A stretch of 64,000 bases of DNA from Strongylocentrotus purpuratus (lineage: Eukaryota > Echinodermata > Echinoidea > Camarodonta > Strongylocentrotidae): positions 930,001-994,000 of the forward strand of contig NW_022145611.1 of the NCBI RefSeq assembly GCF_000002235.5, in the 5' to 3' direction. The translations under genes and the position numbers were made by a program. Below the pieces are notes generated by a model that was not told the DNA's origin, did not search any database, and saw only the letters and a program-made list of their open reading frames with translations. Shown piece after piece: positions 10,490-21,151 of the stretch; positions within the stretch are counted from its first letter, which is position 1, and every line of letters starts with the position of its first letter.

Positions 10490-11555
10490 GAAAATAAAGA
10501 TCTCGCTCTCTATTTTGTGTGGTAACATCAGGTACCGCAGGAAATACAAAGTTACCACAGCCAGCCTTTGACATTATACTACAGGAGTCTAATGACATTA
10601 CCACACGAGTCGTGTGGTACATAATATTCCTGTGGTATTTTGTGTGGTAAAATCAGGTACCACAGGAAATATCAACTTACCACAGCCAGCCGTATTATAC
10701 CACAGGAGTCTAGTGACATTACCACACAAGTTGTGTGGTACATAATATTCCTGTGGTATTTTGTGTGGTAAAATCAGGTACCACAGGAAATATCAACGTA
10801 CCACAGCCAGCCGTTAACATTACCACAGGAGTCTAGTGACATTACCACGCGAGTTCCTGTGGTACTAAATATTCATGTGGTATTTCGTATGGTAACATCA
10901 GGTACCACAGGAAATACAAAGTTACCACAGCCAGCCTTTGACATTATACCACATGAGTCGAGTTAATATTTCAAGAGTTCCTGTGGTACTAAATATTCAT
11001 GTGGTATTTCGTATGGTAACATCAGGTACCACAGGAAATACAAAGTTACCACAGCCAGCCATTGACATTACCACAGGAGTCTAGTGACATTACCACACGA
11101 GTTGCTGTGGTACTAAATATTCCTGTGGTATTTTGTGTGGTAACATCAAGTACCACAGGAAATACAAAGTTACCACAGCCAGCCGTTGACATTACCACAG
11201 GAGTCTAGTGACATTACCACACGAGTTGCTGTGGTACTAAATATTCCTGTGGTATTTTGTGTGGTAACATCAGGTACCATAGCAAATATAAAGTTACCAC
11301 AGCCAGCCGTTGACATTACCACAGGAGTCTAGTGACATTACCACACGAGTTGCTGTGGTACTAAATATTCCTGTGGTATTTTGTGTGGTAACATCAAGTA
11401 CCACAGGAAATACAAAGTTACCACAGCCAGCCGTTGACATTACCACAGGAGTATAGTGACATTACCACACAAGTTGCTGTGGTACATAATATTCCTGTGG
11501 TATTTTGTATGGTAAAATCAGGTACCACAGGAATTACCACAGGACATTTTTGTAA
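10490..11555. repeat. 124-bp tandem array, eight units
   Basis: The word ACCACAGCCAGCC occurs at 10554, 10679, 10800, 10924, 11048, 11172, 11296 and 11420. The spacings are 125, 121, 124, 124, 124, 124 and 124 bp. Each unit contains several TACCACA/TGTGGTA words in both orientations, for example GAGTTGCTGTGGTAC and TACCACAGGAAATAC, so it can form small hairpins. The last five units are more alike than the first three, suggesting recent expansion at the right. The array ends next to the element's right terminus. Confidence 0.95.
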
Positions 11556-11639
11556 GGGAGTGCCTTAAAAGGACGTAACACGTCCACGTCCATGCAAATC
11601 TAAAAGTCCCTATTGAGAAGAAGAGGAAGACCAAGATGT

Positions 11640-11985
11640 CGTGGAATGATATGGTAACATGGGCAGATCTATGGGGGGGGGGGTGTTAGGGGGTTTAACC
11701 CCCTTCTCCCACCCCCCCCCCCCCCCCCGGCCCCCTTGGGCTGCCAAGTGAAAATGTGATATTAAAGGGGGGGGATGCTGGAGAGGAGGACTACTAATCT
11801 ATTTTATTTTTTTCAGGGGGGGGGGGTGGGAAGTGAAGCGCCGTTTTAGCATGACTTTCTTTTTAACTCTTACTTTCACCTATCTCAGATAACCCTAAGT
11901 TTTTGGTTGCTGCTTTATATGTAGTTGATAATGCATGATTAAAATAAAGAGAGAGAGAGAGAGAGAGAGAGAACCACCATCATTT
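11640..11985. repeat. Poly-G/poly-C tracts and (GA)n
   Basis: Runs of G near 11675 and 11817, a C run near 11712-11729 and (GA)n at about 11946-11972. No gene seen. Confidence 0.8.
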
Positions 11986-11999
11986 TGCAATGGTTCAGG

Positions 12000-12245
12000 G
12001 TTCGTGTAATGTACATTTGAAACCATTTCTTAGCGTCTCAACCCCGCCCCCCCCCCACTCCGAGAACGGACGGACCCCATGCGTGTTGCCAAAATGTCCT
12101 TTTCGTAACAAAAGAAAAAGGTCGACCCGTATTGACTTTACACATCGGACTTTTGCTGAAAAGGGGGAGTCGGTTGGAACACGCATATGCGTACCCTAAA
12201 AAACACTGAGTTGGGGGGGGGGGGCGGAGTCTCAACCCTAAAAAA
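12000..12245. repeat. Dispersed repeat with poly-C/poly-G tracts, copy 1
   Basis: It shares with 33600-33760, in opposite orientation, CACTCAGTGTT / AACACTGAG next to a homopolymer, the GTACGCATATGC block and CGTATTGACT. Two homopolymer tracts sit at equivalent positions in both copies. Likely a small DNA element; ends not resolved. Confidence 0.55.
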
Positions 12246-12403
12246 TAGCAAAAACTATTTTTGAGGAAAAGCATTATACTGAATTAAATAAAGAATAATA
12301 GCTTTATATTGGATCATACTAATACTGATACGGGCTAAAGACAATGTGGTATTTGTATAGAGGTATTCCAAAATGACATTCTGATAATCAACATTTGTTC
12401 TGG

Positions 12404-12932
12404 TATCATATACGCATACTACAACTGATCTTTATGATTTCTTAACGTGACATAGCTTCTTCTCCCCCTGCAAAAAAAAGAAAACAAGGTTATTTAATAA
12501 AAGGATCATGCGACAAATAATCATTGTGGTTCAAATTGATGCAAGGATTTTTTTGAATAAGCAATGCTTTTCACCAGAATTTTCTTTGTAAAAACGACTT
12601 TTACAAATCTCAGCCATGCAAATCTGCCACTGTGTTGTAAGATCACTTTCAGATTAGGAGAAGTGTATTCTTTAATGAGTATTTTACATTGAATGGAACG
12701 TCTCAACTCAGTAAGCATGGCTGAGATTTGTAAAAGTTGTTTTTACAAAGACGATTCGGGTGAATAGCAGTGCTTATTCAAACAAATATTCGCATCAATT
12801 TGAATCACAATCATTATTTGTCGCTTAATCCCTTTTAATGACCTTGTTTTCTTTCTCGTTTGCAAGGGGAGAAGAAGATATGTCACGTTAAAGACATCAT
12901 AAAGATCAGTGTTGTATGCGTATATATGATAT
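12404..12932. repeat. Large foldback, about 217-bp arms, 95-bp spacer
   Basis: The left arm 12404-12619 and right arm 12715-12932 are inverted copies. Shared words include TACGCATAC, CTGATCTTTATGA, GTGACATA, AGAAAACAAGG, GACAAATAAT and TTTACAAATCTCAGCCATGC. Divergence is scattered substitutions and small indels. No coding potential. Probably a long-TIR MITE, and a candidate source of double-stranded RNA if transcribed. Confidence 0.88.
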
Positions 12933-13070
12933 ACACAGGCCAGTAACAGCTATGTAGCTTGTAAATTTGTAAGAGGGAAAATGCTGATTGAAATGATAAT
13001 GATGAAATAGCAAATAATTGAGTAGTATCATAGGTACCAATTCAATTGTTATTTGTATAAAAAAAGCCCC

Positions 13071-13162
13071 CGTCAGTACTATAAGAGCCCCCGTGAGAAG
13101 GCTCACGGGGGCTCTTTTTTGGGGGGAAGAGCCCCCGTGGACAAAAAATTAATTTGAGCCCT
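13071..13162. repeat. Palindromic GCCCCCGT repeat cluster, copy 2
   Basis: A perfect 14-bp stem (13084-13097 with 13102-13115) around a 4-base loop is followed by a T run. Further GCCCCCGT copies flank it, and the cluster ends TTTGAGCCCTGG. It is related to the cluster at 7348-7460 and looks like a DNA-element end. Confidence 0.55.
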
Positions 13163-13187
13163 GGATATAGGGCATGTCCAATCTTGC

Positions 13188-13947
13188 TCATCCTTCTTGA
13201 GCCATAGATGAAATGACACCTTTACCTGCGCATGAGCAAGAAAGTGGCACTATCTTGTTCCTTAGCCCACACCAATTTGACCGAGAGCACGGAGGAGTGC
13301 GTTGTTGGAGAAACCACGACAACCTATCTCTATGGGCCAAAGTTGATTTCTCCAACCATTCTGCTCGGCCTTTAGAAGCAGCTCTTCTTATTTCCTGCTT
13401 TTCCTCTCGTGAGCTCACTGCATATTTGCCTCATGAGGTACCGTCGGGTCCAGAAGAATTGCCCTCTTTGAAGTAGGGGACCAAATGAGGACATCAGGCC
13501 GCAAGTTTGTCACGACAACGGATTTGAATGTTCCAATCGCTAGCTCCATCAAGGCAAGTCCTCTGCCATCCTGTAGAACTTCTGCCTGAACCATTTGTAG
13601 CCTCTCCTTCCCTGACGAAATGGATATAGGATGCTTGTGTTTGGTTTGGCTTTTGGTTGTGTTCTGTTAACCTCATCTTCAAAGCATCCCTGATGATACC
13701 CAGTACACGGTTGTGATTCCAAGTGTACCCGGCCTTGTTGGAGACCTGTCGGACAGCTAGCAAGAATATGTGTACCGGTAGTCGTTGCTCTCTGTTGACA
13801 AAGCTTGCAAGCATCGTCTTCATTTAATCCCCTCCGCTTCAGGTTTGCTTGTGATGCTGCAGTGTCGTATGTCGAACCAATCATAAATTGCAGCAATTTA
13901 GGGCTGGTATCAAACAGATTCATCCAGGACAGCTTTTTTTGCTGCAC
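13188..13947 (-). mobile_element. LINE ORF2 C-terminus, restriction-like endonuclease type
   Basis: The minus strand encodes, in broken frames, a known non-LTR C-terminal layout. First comes LSWMNLFDTSPKLLQFMIG, then a Cys/His knuckle CKLC...HILASCP, then YTWNHNRVLGIIRDALK. Near 13501-13440 follow LRPDVLIWS and ILLDPTVPHEANM. The RPD...D arrangement is that of the endonuclease domain of R2/NeSL/Hero-type LINEs, which cut target DNA during target-primed reverse transcription. At least one frameshift and in-frame stops break it, and the RT domain is missing, consistent with 5' truncation. Confidence 0.72.
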
Positions 13948-14135
13948 TCCTTCCCATGATGTCCAAGCTCCTTGAACTGAATTCTTCTTGTTTAAAATTA
14001 TTAGAAATGTACATGTACATGTCTATCATTCAAGTAAATAGCTCTGTTGGTAAAACTTCTAACTGTTCTATCCATTTAAACTGCAGTTTCATTTTGGTTT
14101 CAATTTTCTTTCTTCTTACTTTCTTGTCTTTGCAG
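13948..14135 (+). other. Probable intron end with polypyrimidine tract
   Basis: The stretch before 14136 is T/C-rich (TTTCTTTCTTCTTACTTTC and so on) and ends TTTGCAG, a strong 3' splice-site configuration. Confidence 0.45.
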
Positions 14136-14249
14136 GACTCTGAAGATCCTTTGTTTGAAAAAGGAGAAGCGAACACAAACTATGAAGAAATCCAGCTGAG
14201 ATTGGCTTCATATCTTCAACTCTGCCAACTGCAAACCCAGCTCAAATGA
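14136..14249 (+). CDS. Candidate 3'-terminal coding exon of an unidentified gene
   Basis: Immediately after a strong acceptor (long polypyrimidine tract, then TTTGCAG at 14129-14135) comes a 38-codon open segment. It encodes an acidic start DSEDPLFEKGEANTNYEE and then a leucine/glutamine-rich helix ending LQLCQLQTQLK before TGA at 14247-14249. Phase 0 is assumed. The lack of low-complexity sequence and balanced codon use favour a real exon. Upstream exons were not found, and the 5' side holds a LINE and the 3.8-kb element, which would then be intronic. The protein is not recognised. A chance open segment behind a fortuitous acceptor is the alternative. Confidence 0.4.
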   Translation, partial: DSEDPLFEKGEANTNYEEIQLRLASYLQLCQLQTQLK

Positions 14250-14319
14250 ACTCATTCGGTATCAAGATAGATACCGGTAAACCACAAATGGATCCTTCAC
14301 ATCATACAGGTGGTTTGTC

Positions 14320-14450
14320 ATTGTCATCATTGCTACCACTGCAATTACTACCACTACTGCTACCACTGCAATTACTACCACTACTGCTACCACCATGACT
14401 ACCATCGCTACCACCGTTACCACCATCACCACCATCACCACAACCACTAT
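14320..14450. repeat. Imperfect (ACC/ACT/GCT) triplet-rich repeat
   Basis: Tandem copies of TACCACTGCAATTACTACCA grade into (CAC/ACC)n. If the exon at 14136 is real, this lies in its 3'UTR. Confidence 0.8.
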
Positions 14451-14814
14451 TGGTTTTTACTAGCACTGGACTTAGTATATTTTATTGTAAATCGACAAGT
14501 ACTTTGTCCACATACCATTTCTGCACTTCTTGGCAGTCCTTGTAGTTACTTGCCTCACCTACCATCCCAGTATCCTGAGTGAGCTGCCTAAGGCATTACT
14601 CCACGAAGTATCAAGTACCGCCACCACAACCACTACCATATTTCTTGTCGCTATTATCATCACTAGCGTGATAGCATCTCTTTCATTATTTTGACTTGTA
14701 ATTTTATTTACTAAGGGCCAGTCAAAGTCTGGAAGTACTTTGTCATTATCTGTATTGACGAAGTAGCCTGAGGCATTATGTTTTCAGGTTGTCCGTACGT
14801 ACGTACGTCCCGTT

Positions 14815-15330
14815 CTCGTGATCGCATTATCTCACAAACCGACTGATGGATTCCTGCCAAACTTTGGTCATGAATGTAAATTTCAGAGCCAATGAATTGA
14901 TCAGATTTTTGAGTCACAACGTCAAAGGTCACAGGGCTCATTATGTATGCAAAAATAGCTCATGATCGCATTATCACAAGAACCGACTGATGGATTCCTG
15001 CCAAACTTTGGTCATGTATGTAAATTTCAGAGCCAATGAATTGATCAGATTTTGGGGTCACAAGGTTATAGGTCAAAGGTCATGGGGCTCATTATGTATG
15101 CAATATAGCTTGTGATCATATTATCATTAGAAGTGATAGATGGATTACCATCAAACTCAAGACATGTATGTATCTTGCAGTGCCAATGAAATGAGTAGAT
15201 TTTGGGGTCATGAGTTCAAATATCAAATGGTCATACATGCATATGAGAAATAGCTTGTAATCACGATATTCTGAGAACCTGTTAATGGATTACAATTGAA
15301 CTTGAGTTTGAAAAATTGTACTGTTTTTGT
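14815..15330 (+). repeat. Tandem repeat, units about 120-170 bp, with a DR1-type site
   Basis: About three and a half diverged units each contain ATTATC..AGAACCGACTGATGG, CAAACTTTGGTCATG, CAGAGCCAATGAATTGATCA and GGGGTCA. The second unit carries AGGTCAAAGGTCA (15070-15082), a perfect direct repeat of the nuclear-receptor half-site with 1-bp spacing; the first has GTCAAAGGTCA and the third only degenerate half-sites. Divergence increases towards the right end. Confidence 0.8.
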
Positions 15331-15425
15331 TTGTAAAATTGCTCTATGACGGAGGCATCATTTTCGACTGCGCGCAGTCGAAGTTCCATCTGGGCGTAGG
15401 ATATCTTTGTATAGTGATATATCTT

Positions 15426-15805
15426 AGGGTGCGTTTAAGCTCAATTTTGAAGGCAGAATGAGCGATTTGAAAAGCTCATCGTAATCGCAGTTCCACGGTG
15501 TACTGTTTATGCTCACTTCTCTGGCTCCTCCAGGCAATCCTCGCTGGGTGGCCTTAATCGGCCTTGCAGCTGGATTCGCAAACCTTCACTGTGCATGCGT
15601 AGACCCACTAGAGGTCAGTGCGTTGACCCCATTTAAACGCGTTTACAAATTGTAAACGAAACTTTTTGTGAGTTTACGATCAGCGATCGTGATCGCCGTT
15701 TTTCAGTGATTCTACAAAAGTGAGAAAGGACGCAACCGTGTTTTTAACTAAACGCGTAACAGATGCCTGATTCTGGCCAGAAAAAGTTGAGCATAAACAT
15801 ACCCT
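15426..15805 (+). mobile_element. AGGGTRCGTTTA MITE, copy 1, uninterrupted
   Basis: The ends AGGGTGCGTTTAAGCTCA and TGAGCATAAACATACCCT are inverted. The interior shows GGCAGAATGAGCGATTTGAA, TCCACGGTGTACTG and an ACGCGTTTACAAATTGTAAACG palindrome, and aligns with the copy at 44300-45031. The site CATTTAAACGCG (TTTAAA at 15632-15637) is intact here but interrupted by a TTAA MITE in the other copy. Confidence 0.85.
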
Positions 15806-16329
15806 TAGTCACACCGCTAAACCATCTCCAAACTGATTCCAAACCGACCAATTTTTATCCATTGGAGGAAATTCCTTGTTTAGTCTGTCGTCAGTCTGGT
15901 GTCAGTCTGTTATATGACTTGGGTATTAGCCACTGTAAAGGAAAGAAATACCATTCATTGGTCTGCATAGAGCTCACTGATGCTGCTACACCAAATTAGA
16001 ATTATAAAAGAGAAAATGACCACATGTCAGACCATTCTACCTATCAATATTCCTTCAGTTTTTGTTTGTTTATCTTGATAAGTTTTATTGGTCAGAAAAC
16101 ACAATGATTTACAAAATATGTGTTACATCGTTTTGCAGAAAAATAATGAATAATCATATTGTTTCACACTTACAATTTTGTGGTTTCACATTTCAGTGTA
16201 ACATTAAAAAACATAGCAAGATACTTCTGTATACCCCCGGCCGCACAGACGATATGACCATCAGATCGACACTAAATGGAAAGAGAGAGGCCGGTCCTTA
16301 GTCGGCCCGGCTGCACCGCCGGGGCATAA
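15806..16329. other. Intergenic, with a GC-rich patch
   Basis: 16234-16330 contains GGCCGG, CGGCCCGG and CCGCCGGGG and is GC-rich, perhaps the 3' non-coding part of the adjacent minus-strand LINE. Nothing else recognised. Confidence 0.35.
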
Positions 16330-17600
16330 CGCACGATATAATCTGACCTTTTCTATTACATAATAGAACATAGTACATCAAATACACCACAACATGAATA
16401 AAACAAAAAAATGTAACAAAAACAAACAAATCTATCTCTTGAAACGTTTTGCACATAATATATAACATTTATCATTATGCAACGCGGAAATAGTTGTTGA
16501 TGTTTTGCCATATGCTTCTCAAATTGGTTTTTCTTTTTTGCAATATCTTCTTCAGTGGATTTATAAGACAAAATATAATTAGTAAATTGTTTCAAAATAG
16601 GCATACTTTCTTGATATTTACAACGTAAAATGAACTGTTTACCAAGTAAAGTAAGAAAATTAAAAGCTGAGGTGGCTTGACTTTTTGGTTCGGTAATTCC
16701 AGATAAAATGATTTTGCCTGTAAGAAAATAATCGGTATTAAAATCCGTCACTCTTCTGCATAGCGCATTTCAAAAGGCTGCAATCTTAGGACATGTAAAA
16801 AATAAATGGCCCATTGTCTCGGGTGTCGCATTGCAAAAAGAGGACAGCGAGCTATTTGTGTATAATTCGGAGTCTGGAGTCAATTGTAACATTTGCTGGT
16901 AGAGTGAAGAGATTTGACACTTGTTGCTCATTCATATTATACAGCTCATTGAAACAAGTAAATACTTTAGAAATTTCTGGGTTTTTAAGTCTTAGAAAAG
17001 TACGATAAAGTTGCTTCGTCATTATGTTATGGATTTGTTTGAATTCGGAATCACAGAAATTAGTAGGAAAATCTCTTAGATCTTTAACGAGATGGTGATA
17101 GTTTTGCTGCAAAAAGAAATGCTTCCATGCTCCTGGTATTTTTTTATAACAGTCTAACAATACAAAATACTCAGTGAATTTTAAATCCTTTTCTTTACAA
17201 TCTTTCCATCGAAGTAGACGTCCAAATTCATCTAACATATCTGCAATTTTTTACAAAACCCTTTTCTTTTATTTCTGGTTTAAATATAGATTTTCCGTTT
17301 AATATGATAGTTTTGTTATTCCAGATACATTGGTTAGCAATATCGGTTATTCTATTCAAAGACTCCATGTTTCTAAAATTTCCATGAACCATTTTGACAC
17401 TTCAATGTTTAAATATTTCATATTGAAATTACAATAACAAATATATTCTCCGCCAACTGGTGACAATAATTCTAAGCATATGTTTTTCCAACCTATAGAA
17501 TTTGACGTGAATAGTCTTGTAACTCATTTAATTTTCTGAGCTTGAAGACTCAAGTTAATACAAGACATCGTTAAACCTCCCTCATTGTACTCACTTCCTA
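16330..17600 (-). mobile_element. LINE ORF2 C-terminal fragment (Tx1/L1-like layout)
   Basis: Reading the minus strand from about 17590, broken frames give a GGLTMSCINLS..K segment (compare the ENGGLKM motif after RT domains). They continue with IWNNKTIILNGKSIFKPEI (compare PLWNN..I..N.K.VF), then MLDEFGRLLRWKDCKEKDL, FTEYFVLLDCYKKIPGAWK and IDSRLRIIHK. After a gap follow TDFNTDYFLTGKIILSG and LLGKQFILRCKYQESMPIL. This order matches the post-RT region of Tx1/L1-type LINEs. RT and 5' parts are missing, and several frame breaks show it is dead. Clade assignment is tentative. Confidence 0.68.
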
Positions 17601-19490
17601 AAACAAAGTCCGTTTAAGATGAGAAGGTACATTTTCTCTTGGTTTATACATTACTAAAAGTTCAATTTATTTGATATTACATCAATGCTCAATGTGTTTG
17701 CTCTTTATGACCTGCTCAAGTCCTCAAACAGTATTACTGCATTCTGTTCATTTTCGTATCTCTGCTTGAAGAATAATGTATTAATACAATGAATGGACAC
17801 TGAATCTGGATAGAGTGTTTTGAAAGCTGTACAATACCTATTCATATTGGGTTTTTATTTCATTATATAGATAAATGAATGTTTTCCTTTCTTTTTTGTA
17901 AGTTATCTAAGTGCACTGTAACATAAAGGATGATAATTAGCTCAGAGGTAATCCAGATTGTTTATTCCTTGTTTAGTTTTCTTCCAATTTTCTTCCAATA
18001 TTGTCCTGTTTAAAGAATTATAAAGTTGGTATATTATGGTATACACCCATGATATCACATAGTAACATATATTTTATTTAAAGGCAAAAAAAAACTAAAG
18101 CTTGACTTAAAAGGATTCTAAGGGCAAAATCTTCTTAACGCAATTATTTAATTTTAATTAATTAATATGCCCTGCTGTTCTATCTAGAAATTCTGTTATC
18201 ATTATGAATTACCTATATTGCTTTAATGTTCATATGCATCAATAAGTGATGCAAAGGTTGTTGAAATTTGAAGACTTTTGAATCATGTTCCTTTAGAGTT
18301 CATCATGCATGGCTCTCACAATTTTGAGATGATTCATGTAGAAATGTAGCATGATCTCAGGTTTTTTAGTGAAATTACCCTCATTAGTCTATCATAACTT
18401 CATACATGTCATTTTGTATGCACTTTGCAAATTGTTTATTTTCCTCTCCTTCCGTTACAAAATGTCCATTGTGTGTTCATCCTGTGTATATATTTCAGGC
18501 AGTAGCCTATAGGCTTAAATGTTCGTTTTTACATGCTTTCTCTCGTTATTTTCAATAAATAAAGTGTGATTTTAAAAAACGATTGTATGAATGACTGAAT
18601 GTGCCAAACTGGAGATGCTTTTAAAATTTGTGCAACCAAACAATCACGAAGACATTATCCTTTTGTATATCCCATAGAAATGATGTTCAGATTAAGTAAT
18701 ACATCATTGTAATGTAAGGTGATGGGCAAGGCTATTGGCACTTTTTATATGTTTATTTTGCCTAAGTCTCTTGCAATCATGTTAAATCTTTAAAATCATG
18801 TTTTATTTGTATGTACAGTGATATCATTTCGCATCAGAATCATGGGATAGTGAACAAGACTAATGGAACTAATGTGATTTGTTTGTATAGTTACAATCAT
18901 CATGGTTTATTAGTTGTTTTCCCCAACATTTGCTTTATTGGAGATTGCTCCATTGATATGGTTTGTTTGTCTTCACACTCATGGCGATTCCCCCCCCCCC
19001 CCCCTATTGAGACTCATGTTGCTATAGCAACAGAAACCATTCATAGTTTCTAGTTCCCATTTGATCTTGATGTATAACTGTTTGATAAGTAATATATTCA
19101 TCTATTGATTTTTACCACACACTAAAAAATTACCCCAAAATAAGAAATCTGTGAAAATATAAATGAATAAAGTAAAAAACACAACATCAGAGTTATTGTT
19201 GTTATTGTGTTTTTTTTGTCAAGTTCGGTATTCATTTAAAAAAAAGTGGTGCAGCTATATTCAGGTAAGCATAATTATAACGACAACATTAAATCAGGAT
19301 TGCTTCTCCTTCTTTACAAAATATTGTATCGTGAATTTAGTTGTTTATAATGTATTATATACCTCACTTAAGAAATCCAGCTATCTGATTGGTCGAAATT
19401 GGAGTCGTGATTTTTGCGTAAAGAAACGAAAAATGCCAACTGTGCGGCAATACAGATTGCGACATTTCTATATTATGTAGTAGTAGTTGT
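17601..19490. other. AT-rich, no gene assigned; possible polyadenylation signal
   Basis: AATAAATAAAG near 18555-18565, followed by a T/G-rich stretch, could be a + strand 3' end, but no exon could be tied to it. A C run lies at about 18991-19004. Confidence 0.35.
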
Positions 19491-19570
19491 ATAGTTATTA
19501 TTATTATTATTAATATCAATATTATTAATATTATTGTCACCATAATTATCATTTTTATTATTATTCTGAG
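19490..19570. repeat. (TTA)n-rich microsatellite
   Basis: Interrupted ATT/TTA triplets. Confidence 0.85.
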
Positions 19571-20848
19571 GCCAAAATGTTTCATGAAGAGATGATAGCT
19601 AGCACACATACATTATTTACACAGAATTTTTAATTCATTTTATAAAAATGTTAACGTAGGAGTATAAATGATTATTATCTTTTAACAACGCACGATGGAC
19701 AAAGATGATAATGATTAAATTCATCAAAACTGTTGTCCTCTCTCAATCGCCCTATGCTTCAGCATTACCCTAACAGCTCGGAAACGATGTAGGCCTAGGC
19801 AGTGGCGGATGCTGGTGGGAAAACGTGTAAAAACACGTTAATTTTACCTTTGTTTGGAGATCCCCCTCCCCCCCCCCCCCCCCCCCCCTCCTCCTGTATA
19901 GGGAGATCGTGGAATTGGATGCTGGGCATAATTATCCAAGATTGTCAGTGACAGGGGATGGGGTGCTGTGAAATGTTTGAAAACGAAAAAAAAAAAAAAT
20001 CTCGCATGGGAAAAGTATGAATTCAAATATTCATTATGTTTTTAAATGGGGTGGCCAGTGCTATAAACAGATAAAGATGCATGAGGAGAAAGGAGGAGAG
20101 AGCGAGAGCAGAAGAGATGTACAATATCATTCACAAACTACCTTTTTTTAAATGTAAAATTTAACGAAAACATGTTGATAATGTATTGATCCGTCTAGAC
20201 ATTTTTGAATAAAACTACCCTATAATCAATATTGGAAGTGTCAGTAAAAATGCTAAGCTATTTTATTACGTTTGATTTGATCTGCATTGAATACTTGCAT
20301 TGATTTCTATCTAACGTTTTTTCCAAAATGAGAAATCAATTTGTATTTCAAAGAATTGAAAGCATCGACTATCTCGTGGATACGATGCCTAGAACCTTTC
20401 AATCTTAATATTTCACATCAAATGTTAACCAAAATAATTTAAATTTTGTAATTCGTCGCCGATGTGATGATTAAGATGAAACGAGCAAAATTAATTCATG
20501 ATCGATGCAGCATCGTGCAAGAGATAAATAAACATTTGCATTCACATAAGCCGGACCGAACTTATAAAAGATCATCCTGCCGATGCACGGTTTCGCATCT
20601 CATTCCCGTCTTTGTCACTTTCTCCTGCGCTTTTATAATTTTGGCGCGCTTTTGACTCCCTTCTTCCTCCTTCTCTTTTGTTCCCTGTTGATCCCAATCA
20701 TCCGTCAGTCTTTCTGACTCGCATACGTCGAGCCAGGCATAGCGCCAGGGATGGTCATCGCGTCTCTAATAATGGATGGGAGAGTTTCATTGATGATGGG
20801 CAATCATCCTTCCGACTAAGTAGTTTTAATATTCACAATCCTATTATA
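19571..20848. other. Intergenic with a DNA-element-like terminus
   Basis: CAGTGGCGGATGCTGG at about 19800 resembles the CAGTGGCGGATCCAG-type ends seen at 25110 and 25800, and is followed by a C run of about 27 bases (near 19863-19889). No partner end or gene identified. Confidence 0.4.
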
Positions 20849-21129
20849 CAGTGCGTATCCCCCAAAAATATACCTTTGGTAGAATTCCATTTAGAAGCTA
20901 TAACCTGTGTGACCTTGAATTATATTTCATTTTTAAGAGTAACTAATACCTTATTCATAGCACTGCTGCTAGAGATGACTGAGCAGCAACCAAGTTGGGC
21001 TTGATAAAATAGGTTGATCAATTTCAGCCCGACAATTATTATTTACCATGAAATAGATTTCATTTCAAGATCACGATTATGACTTAAATCATAATCTTCC
21101 AAAGATGGGTATACTTTTTATACGCACTG
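20849..21129. mobile_element. Mariner-like MITE with TA duplication
   Basis: The left end CAGTGCGTATCCCCCAAAAA and the right end, inverted CAGTGCGTATAAAAAGTATA, both lie next to TA (20847-20848, 21130-21131). The 281-bp length, TA target and CAGTGCGT-type termini fit non-autonomous Tc1/mariner elements. No transposase. Confidence 0.78.
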
Positions 21130-21151
21130 TATATACCCATGTCCAACTTAT

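Larger units (their letters stand above)
7814..11611. mobile_element. 3.8-kb terminal-inverted-repeat element with mirrored arrays
   Basis: The left end, AGGGACTTTTAG, followed by AACGTGGAC, GTGTTAC, TCCTTTTAAGGCA and CCCTTACAAAAATGTCCTGT, is mirrored at the right end (11540-11611) in the same order on the other strand. ATT flanks both sides (7811-7813, 11612-11614), although 2-bp readings are also possible. TACCACA/TGTGGTA repeat arrays lie just inside both ends. The middle holds a fragment of another repeat and a broken coding-like segment on the minus strand. It resembles a large DNA transposon with amplified subterminal repeats. Superfamily unassigned. Confidence 0.7.

Noticed and set aside
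7930-11555. Cluster of RUNX-like TGTGGT sites as an enhancer
   Set aside because: The words are part of tandem transposon repeats; their number reflects array amplification rather than selection for RUNX binding, though binding is not excluded.
13084-13120. Hairpin followed by a T run, like a bacterial intrinsic terminator
   Set aside because: The DNA is animal; the hairpin belongs to a palindromic repeat cluster with a related copy at 7.35 kb.
18550-18570. 3' end of a host gene marked by AATAAATAAAG
   Set aside because: No exon upstream on the + strand could be tied to it; AATAAA is frequent in AT-rich DNA.
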